Source of the DNA: Micropterus salmoides
Taxonomy: Eukaryota > Chordata > Actinopteri > Centrarchiformes > Centrarchidae
Length of the DNA: 64,000 nt
Direction of reading: 5' to 3'
Assembly: GCF_014851395.1 (NCBI RefSeq)
Contig: NW_024043372.1
Location: 7,391,490-7,455,489 of the forward strand
The notes below the pieces were generated by a model. It worked only from the letters and a program-made list of their open reading frames with translations. It was not told where the DNA came from and did not search any database. The position numbers were made by a program, and so were the translations under genes. Shown here one piece after another: positions 58,063 through 64,000 of this stretch. The first letter of the stretch is position 1, and each line of letters starts with the position of its first letter.

Positions 58063-60142
58063 CAAGAAATTATGGCAAATTTATAGAAGCTGAGAGGTGA
58101 CAATTTACTGGTCATCATTGGGAAAACTTGTATTTTAGATCCAGTTAAAATGTGAATTAAAAAGTAAGACAAGCCATGGGAAATTTAGTGATTGATAACA
58201 CGTATAAATTGATACATTTTCTGACAAAATAATCTCTCTATTTAGAATCAGAGGATTGTAGTGCTGGTTGTTTGCCAATCTTTCTGTATTGCAGCTGTGA
58301 ATGACCAGATGCTTCTGTCTTTATCTGAATTCTTCTGCAGCATTTGTATTCTGATGCCTACCTGGTGGTTCGCTCAATAGTTGGTTGATTATAATGGTGT
58401 GTCGGCTTAAATGCCTTATTCAACAAAATAAAATAGACTGAGTGCATTACGCCGTTCAATCAACTCCTTTCAATGGCATCTTGTGTTTTCTTTTATGTAC
58501 TCGAATAAGCCTTGCTGTGTATTGGTGCTCTTTTTTCAGCAGCAGCCTGCTTCACTTTGAATACAGACGTTGGTACCTGGCAGATGCCCAGCACAAACAC
58601 AGCACACTCCTGTAGTTCCAGCCCATTCAAATGTATAATGCACATTAAAATATCATAAATCGACAGCATTATTATGTTAATATTTACTATTGTGTACCGT
58701 GCTTTTACCTTCTGGACATACATTTGTTGTTGCAGCCTTGCAAACACATAGTTGTTTGGAGCTTTTCATTAAGTGTTTTCTATTTTCACAATATAAAGCT
58801 TTTTTATATCTTCTGAGAAATTTTAAAACTAGTCCAAGTCGTAATTTGCTCTTAGATGAAACACACTTTGAGATTCTCCAAGTTTAGGGAAATATTGCTG
58901 CTGTTTCTCTAAAATTTTAGAGAAAGTTGTTACTCTGTAGTTCTTCCAGCTAAAAATGCACTTTTGGGTTCATAAACTTAAAAATTGACCTTTGAACAAA
59001 CCACAAACCATGGTTTCCAGAATCATGAATGTTTTAACAAGATCCTTCTGTGGAACTAAACTGAAAAACCCATTCATGGTCTTTACACAGTCAGTTTTAG
59101 AGTAATGAAAGTCGACAGTAGAATGTTACTCATAGTAAGCTTCAGAATAGTTGTAACAATTGACAAACTGCGTGGGTGAGTGGAGGTGTAAGGTTTTCAT
59201 TGATTTAACATGGGATACAAAAATAGGGAGAAATTTATTCCAGCTGTAGTTAATAACCATGAAATAGAAATATAAACAATTGACACTGGATTGTCACTTG
59301 TAACATTGGTCTTAATATTGATTAGAAAATAATAACCACAGGAAAATAGACAAATCGAGGGAATCTGAAAGACTGAAAATGCCTTGAAGAAACAAACATA
59401 TTACATTGGCTTTAACATCTAGAGGTTCATCAAGGGTTCTTCTAAAACCCTAAAGCGCAACAATTACCTCAGAGTACCTCAGTCAAAGAAAACAAACAAC
59501 CCCTAAAGCATCTGAAGTTCATACACTTTAAAAACATTTTCTAAAGTATGCCAAAAGGATTCCTGGTCTTTTTAGAAAATCCCAAGCTTTTCTGTTACAT
59601 TCACAAATTGGTTACATCTGCTGCATTAGTAGGCAAGCCAATTTCGACAAACTGACAGTTTTCTTACAAGTAGTTTAATAATATTGTACAAGCCATTTTT
59701 GTTAATGTTGCACCACATTTTGCTGCATGTAATGACTGTAACTTTCCCACCCAAACCCCTGTATGTTGTCAGGACCCATCCAGCAAGGGTTGGGTTTGGG
59801 CCTTTTTGTTGCATACAGCTTTGGGCTAGATTAATGTTTTGACTTTTTTTTTTATGTAATTTTTTTAATGTAATTTTTATATATAATGGCCTGAGCCTGA
59901 AGCACCACGGTTCAATTCTGTATCATTACATCAGTTTTAGAAAACATTCTGACCCCAATCCCCAAGTACTCTAAGGTTGAGAACCTCAGCCACAAACTCA
60001 TAAATTTTTAGCACCCTTATTTTGAAGAGTCTAGTACAGCTTCAATGAATAAATTGTGGTCATTACACACTGCCCGTCCAATTTCATGTTCCCATAAACA
60101 CAAGCACAGACACACACACTAATCTAGAATGGCACTGTCTTA
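58063..60142. other. non-coding stretch, nothing recognised
   Basis: AT-rich. No supported frame or repeat. Confidence 0.5.
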
Positions 60143-60167
60143 CTCTCACAGCAGTTTGTGCTGTGAG

Positions 60168-60169
<2 letters not shown>
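60143..60169. repeat. perfect 11-bp hairpin beside a microsatellite
   Basis: CTCTCACAGCA (60143-60153), loop GTTTG, TGCTGTGAGAG (60159-60169). The (GT)n run starts 2 bp further on. Confidence 0.9.

Positions 60170-60170
<1 letters not shown>

Positions 60171-60206
<36 letters not shown>
60171..60206. repeat. (GT)n microsatellite
   Basis: 18 uninterrupted GT units, followed by ATGTATGT. Confidence 0.95.
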
Positions 60207-60214
<8 letters not shown>

Positions 60215-61595
60215 CACATCCAATATAATGAGGTGAAACTTTGATCGTGGTGCAGGTCCGCCCACACATTCACATCCCTGTCACATACAGAAAAATCACT
60301 TCAGAGTCTGTATGCGCATGTATACATGAATCTACCTTGTACTTGTATGTGTTTATGTGTGCAGCCTGTGGGCGTCTTTTGTGTTCTGTTTTGTGTCTGT
60401 ATGATAAATGCTTGTATGTGAAGTGATGTGAATATAAAATACATCACAAGCTGTTTGTGTGCATATAAGCAACATGTATAAAACATGTATAATTTGTTTG
60501 TGTGTGATTGTGTTGTGTGTGCTTTTATACTTGCATTTGTTTAGCTTTTATTATGTAATATGCATTTTTTGTGCATATAAATGTGTTTGAGCAAAGAGTG
60601 TATGTGTGTGTATCTGAAAAACAATGCAATAAAATGTTTGTCTGATGTGTGTGTCAGCCTAGAAGAGTCCACAGTCCTCATAGATAATGTAAGGTCACCA
60701 CAGCTGCAAATAGCACAGCATTGCCCTCTGGCAAAGTGTGTGTTTGTGAAAAAGAAAGACGGATACAGAGAAAAAGATATTGTGTGTTTGAATGTGCTTG
60801 TGTAATTATGTGATATCGCCCTGAGTATCTCTCAGAGCATGCTCATTTGTGTCTCTTGTGTTTTGTTTGTGTTAAATTGTGTGTGTGTATTGTTGTAGAC
60901 GGCCTCGAGCTCCGTCTCTCTCTCTGTCTGTCTGGCCCATTGCCTGTGCAGTAGGCTTCTGGTGACCTTGAGGCAAAATGTGAAATAACTTGATGCATAT
61001 GCATGTCAGTGTTTCTACTGTGTGCACTTGTGAGTTAATATACTTGGTGGTAACTTTATTGGCAAAATGTACAGTGGTCCTAAAGTACGAAACAACACAT
61101 GACCTACTGTCTTTCCTTACTTTTCCTCCATATACCCTAAAAAATCCAAACAGATCATCCAATTATAAAATATTTTATTAAATAGTAGTCATAGTGATAT
61201 GACTGTGAACATGGCAAATCACCTTGCATTGTAGTGGCAACCAACATGGTAGTTATAAAAGGTAACCAATACTTTGGAATTTACCCTAATGAATGAGGAG
61301 AACCAAGAGACACTTCTGAAGTGGTGTGGAGTACTGTGCTTCATGTTTGGTAGGTGTACTACACCAACTCCTACCTTTTGAACATTGTGAGTTCGCTCTG
61401 TAGTTATATTTTCATCCTCAGTTTTGCAATGCAAATACTCTCTCTTGTTTTTTCTGAAGCAGACACAAACAATAGAATTAAAAAATATATAATTTTTTTT
61501 ATTTTTTCGCCTAAATTAAAACCTGCTTTCACTTGGTGGTAAATTATTTGTTTGTTGTTTGTTACATTTTGCTTTCTAGATTTTAACCTAGACAT
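60207..61595. other. GT-rich then featureless non-coding stretch
   Basis: 60.3-60.9 kb is rich in scattered TGTG words without a long run. The frames on both strands (60241-61162) are artefacts of this. The rest shows nothing I recognise. Confidence 0.5.
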
Positions 61596-61826
61596 CTAGA
61601 TATATTTTGACCTGAGAATCAACAAGTCCCCAGCTACAGTAGCTAAAGACTGATCTACCAAGGTGCGGAGCCTGGCTTCTAAATCACTGAGCCTCGCCTC
61701 TATGTCTACAAATAAACTACACTTATTACACGTACCATTACCGCTAAAGGAGGCAGAGGAGTAACTGAACATCTGACACACCGAGCAGGAGAAAGTAGGA
61801 GAGAGAGAGGTAGAAGGAGAAGCCAT
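61596..61826 (-). pseudogene. N-terminal part of a LINE ORF1-like protein
   Basis: On the minus strand an ATG in good context (GCGATGG) starts MASPSTSLSPTFSCSVCQMF. A second Cys pair in GTCNKC makes a likely zinc ribbon (residues 14-35), followed by a heptad-like coiled coil (IEARLSDLEARLRTL). Cys pairs and a coiled coil at the N-terminus are usual for ORF1 proteins of fish non-LTR retrotransposons, which bind RNA and form oligomers. The frame ends after 76 codons at what looks like a breakpoint near 61612, where similarity to a protein stops. The element name is uncertain. Confidence 0.5.
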
Positions 61827-62270
61827 CGCTAACGGCTAAGCTAAAGTACTGTAGCGTCAGCTACCAAAACTTTTGAACAACTATGAGATTGAACAGCAGT
61901 CACTAAAAGATGGAAAGAACTGTGAGTGCTTAGGCAAAACTACTGTAAGAATAATTGTTTAGCGGACATTTTGCTGCTGTAATCTAACAAATGTAACTGG
62001 TATTTAGGGAGAGCAGCACAACACCAACACACAAGCACTGGAAACGGAAATGAGTCGACACGCTTACCGCAGTACGTCAGCAACCTGGAAAGCTCATCTG
62101 TTCATCGGTTCCCCACCAGAACAGATTAAGTATTTTGTATGATGGGAAGAACTCGCCTACTAGTACGTCAGCCTATAGTTAAATTTCGGTACATTGGATG
62201 ATCAAAATCTGAGCCTCATCCTCAATAGAAAGTAAAAGACCACCCCAGCCACAGCCTGTTCACGCTGAAA
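61827..62270 (-). mobile_element. probable 5' UTR of the LINE-like fragment
   Basis: Upstream of the ORF1 start lies moderately CpG-containing sequence (GACGCTACAG, GTGTCGACTC, TGACGTACTGCGG on the minus strand) resembling a retrotransposon 5' leader with internal promoter. The outer limit is not defined. Confidence 0.35.
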
Positions 62271-62770
62271 AATGAACATTAAAGTTCCCCATGTCCCCCT
62301 GCTGCCCTGCCTCAACTCTCTGTGATTTACGGAGTTTGCTGATGGACAGAAAGTGTTACTTGTTGCTAAAGTAACCGCTAACTGGGGCTAACTAGCTGCT
62401 GTTATATAATTAGCTCAGTTAGCCTAGTGGTCATAGCTGACTCAGCCCGGACTGGGAGCTCGGGGGACCTGGGGAGTGTATTGTGTTTAACATTACACCT
62501 CTAACGTTACTCAAGTACTGGAGGATTTCAGTATCCGTCTGTATCTGTAGCTAGTTAGCTCAGTTAGCACTGCTAGCTGTCCTATTAACTGAGTCAGCCC
62601 CGGGGTGCCAAGAGTCAAACCTGGCAAGAAAACCACCTGAGTACTGTATTTCCTGTTGTCAAACTGGCCTCTGTCGGTCTCGGAGGCCATGTTGGGTCCC
62701 GATCCGGTTGCAGTGTTCACTCACAGAGAGCTGAACGAGTCTGCAATCAATATTTGCAACAAGCCCCACC
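62271..62770 (+). repeat. dispersed repeat, copy 2, with internal duplication
   Basis: TTTACGGAGTTTGCTGATGG ... GCTAACTAGCTGCTG ... GACTGGGAGCTCG ... GGGGAGTGTATTG parallels 2585-2735. A piece is duplicated within this copy: TAGCTCAGTTAGCCTAGTGG (62411-62430) and TAGCTCAGTTAGCACTGCTAG (62557-62577), each followed by a (G)ACTGAGTCAGCCC/CTGACTCAGCCC word. The minus frame 62511-62720 has no recognisable domain. Confidence 0.4.
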
Positions 62771-64000
62771 ATGTCTGTGTTTTTACGCAGTAGCAAATAG
62801 CATATTAATGGGAAAATCAAATTAAAAAATTTATATTAAAATCTTTAAAATGTTATAAGAACAAAATTCACTTCTTTGTTGTTTGAATGAATCATTAGTC
62901 AACATTGTATATCATTAATAAAGTATTGTTATTTTTCTCTTTTAAACCAATAAACCAATAACTTAGAAACAAAATAGTCTTAAAAACCAACATGAAAATT
63001 AATCGTGATAAGATTGTGATCCATCCATCCCCCAACCCTAGCATAAAGGGAACTACAACTTAATATTGTTATACAACCCTGTGTTATAAAATAAATCTAC
63101 CTTTTATCTTGTAACAGCCTGCACCAAGGACAAGGAGTTATTGTGTGCTTATACTGTATATGTTGTGTTTCTGTGTATGTGCGTGTAAAGGTTTGGTGAA
63201 AGCCTGAGGGAGTTCTGCAAGATACTACAGCAGTGTCTGTTAGTATTCCCTTCATGCATGCATGCACATACACGGACAAGAGATACACTCACACGGGCCT
63301 AGCAGGTGTTTCTGTATAAAGCTGTTTTAAATCTGACAGATGGATTTTTTTTTCTCTTCTACAAGCCCTTAAAACAACCAGAAGATACTGCACCTGTAGT
63401 TTGTACTTCAACATCTATAGGTATGTGTGTGATTAGGTGTTTTTCAGAAGATACATTCTTTGTTCAGTAGCAAATGTTTCAGGCATCTTGTTTTTTTCTC
63501 TAATTCTCTTAATGACATGTATTTATTTATTTGCAGTGGAGATGCCAGAGTTTACTTGGGGTAGTACAGGAATAAGTTTCTGTGGCACAGTGCCATAAGC
63601 TGATAATTATTTTGTCACTCACTTTTTTAACCACTCACTCAGGAAACAGTGAGTGAGCACTAAGCTGGCAAGTACAGCATTAGGAATCATATACTGTATT
63701 ATTGTTTTCTATATGAGTAATGTACCAGTTCAAGGTTAGACAATCACGGGATGCTTATGGCTAAAATTTGAGGATAATATCAGAAACAGCCTCTCTTATT
63801 CTTGTGGGTAAAAAATATATAATCAAGGAGCCATGACCTCGAGGTATAAAAGCAACTGGAAATGTGAAGACACAGTAGCTCCTCCAGTTCTTATTCCTGG
63901 CAGTGCTGTTATCGATGTTTTCCAGCTAGTAGCCAGAGGAAAGACCCCAATGCCCAGTCTTGAAAAACTCGTTGAAATACATTATATTTATTTTAACTGA
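62771..64000. other. non-coding stretch, nothing recognised
   Basis: AT-rich at first, then mixed. A CATGCATGCATGCAC word is at about 63254. The frame at 63097-63288 has no domain I know. The window ends without a gene. Confidence 0.5.

Noticed and set aside
1..64000. CRISPR array, operon or prokaryotic feature
   Set aside because: The repeats present are microsatellites and transposons. There are no regularly spaced identical repeats with unique spacers, and no bacterial gene structure.

Overview
The window looks like nuclear DNA of a teleost fish. It is AT-rich, has no bacterial gene organisation, and is crowded with microsatellites, mostly (CA/GT)n. It carries decayed copies of transposable-element classes typical of ray-finned fish: two L2-type LINEs, a Rex1/CR1-like LINE, RTE-type 3' tails, tRNA-derived SINEs, a solo LTR of Gypsy type, hAT and Harbinger DNA transposons, and several unclassified inverted-repeat elements. 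I recognise no intact cellular protein gene. The longest open frames are low-complexity artefacts of purine/pyrimidine-rich tracts. The DNA is best read as intergenic or as a large intron.

Layout. 0-5.5 kb: mostly featureless, with a dispersed repeat (2.57-3.24 kb), a tandem repeat of about 150 bp units (3.70-4.11 kb) and an RTE-like tail (4.2 kb). 6.66-8.36 kb: a decayed L2 LINE on the minus strand. 9.78-11.02 kb: a second, internally deleted L2 on the plus strand. 15-25 kb: SINEs, a short MITE (20.2 kb) and the 5' part of a BED-finger hAT element (21 kb). 26.1-26.6 kb: purine-rich DNA ending in a possible short first exon. 31.2-33.8 kb: a hAT transposon with recognisable transposase exons, interrupted by a 712-bp solo LTR with perfect 5-bp target duplications. 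33.8-35.3 kb: purine-rich DNA. 35.8-37.7 kb: repeats, including a DNA element with a SINE inserted in it. 42.7-43.8 kb: a Rex1/CR1-like LINE on the minus strand. 47.06-47.7 kb: a broken Harbinger element. 48.8-50.1 kb: a 1.3-kb element with long compound inverted repeats, which I could not classify. 51.8-52.2 kb: GT/CT tracts followed by a second possible first exon. 53.3-54.0 kb: a second copy of the DNA element seen at 37 kb, without the SINE. 61.6-62.8 kb: the 5' end of a LINE-like ORF1 and another copy of the 2.6-kb repeat.

How the parts relate. There is no operon or pathway here; the relations are between mobile elements. The tRNA-SINE family at 15.5, 18.2 and 37.4 kb ends like the plus-strand L2. 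The different SINE at 24.7 kb ends like the minus-strand L2. Both fit SINEs borrowing the reverse transcriptase of a partner LINE. The solo LTR lies inside the hAT element, and a SINE lies inside the 37-kb DNA element, so the order of insertions can be read directly. Two ATG-containing segments with good splice donors (26.5 and 52.1 kb, plus strand, same phase) might be alternative first exons of a gene lying to the right. This is only a hypothesis.
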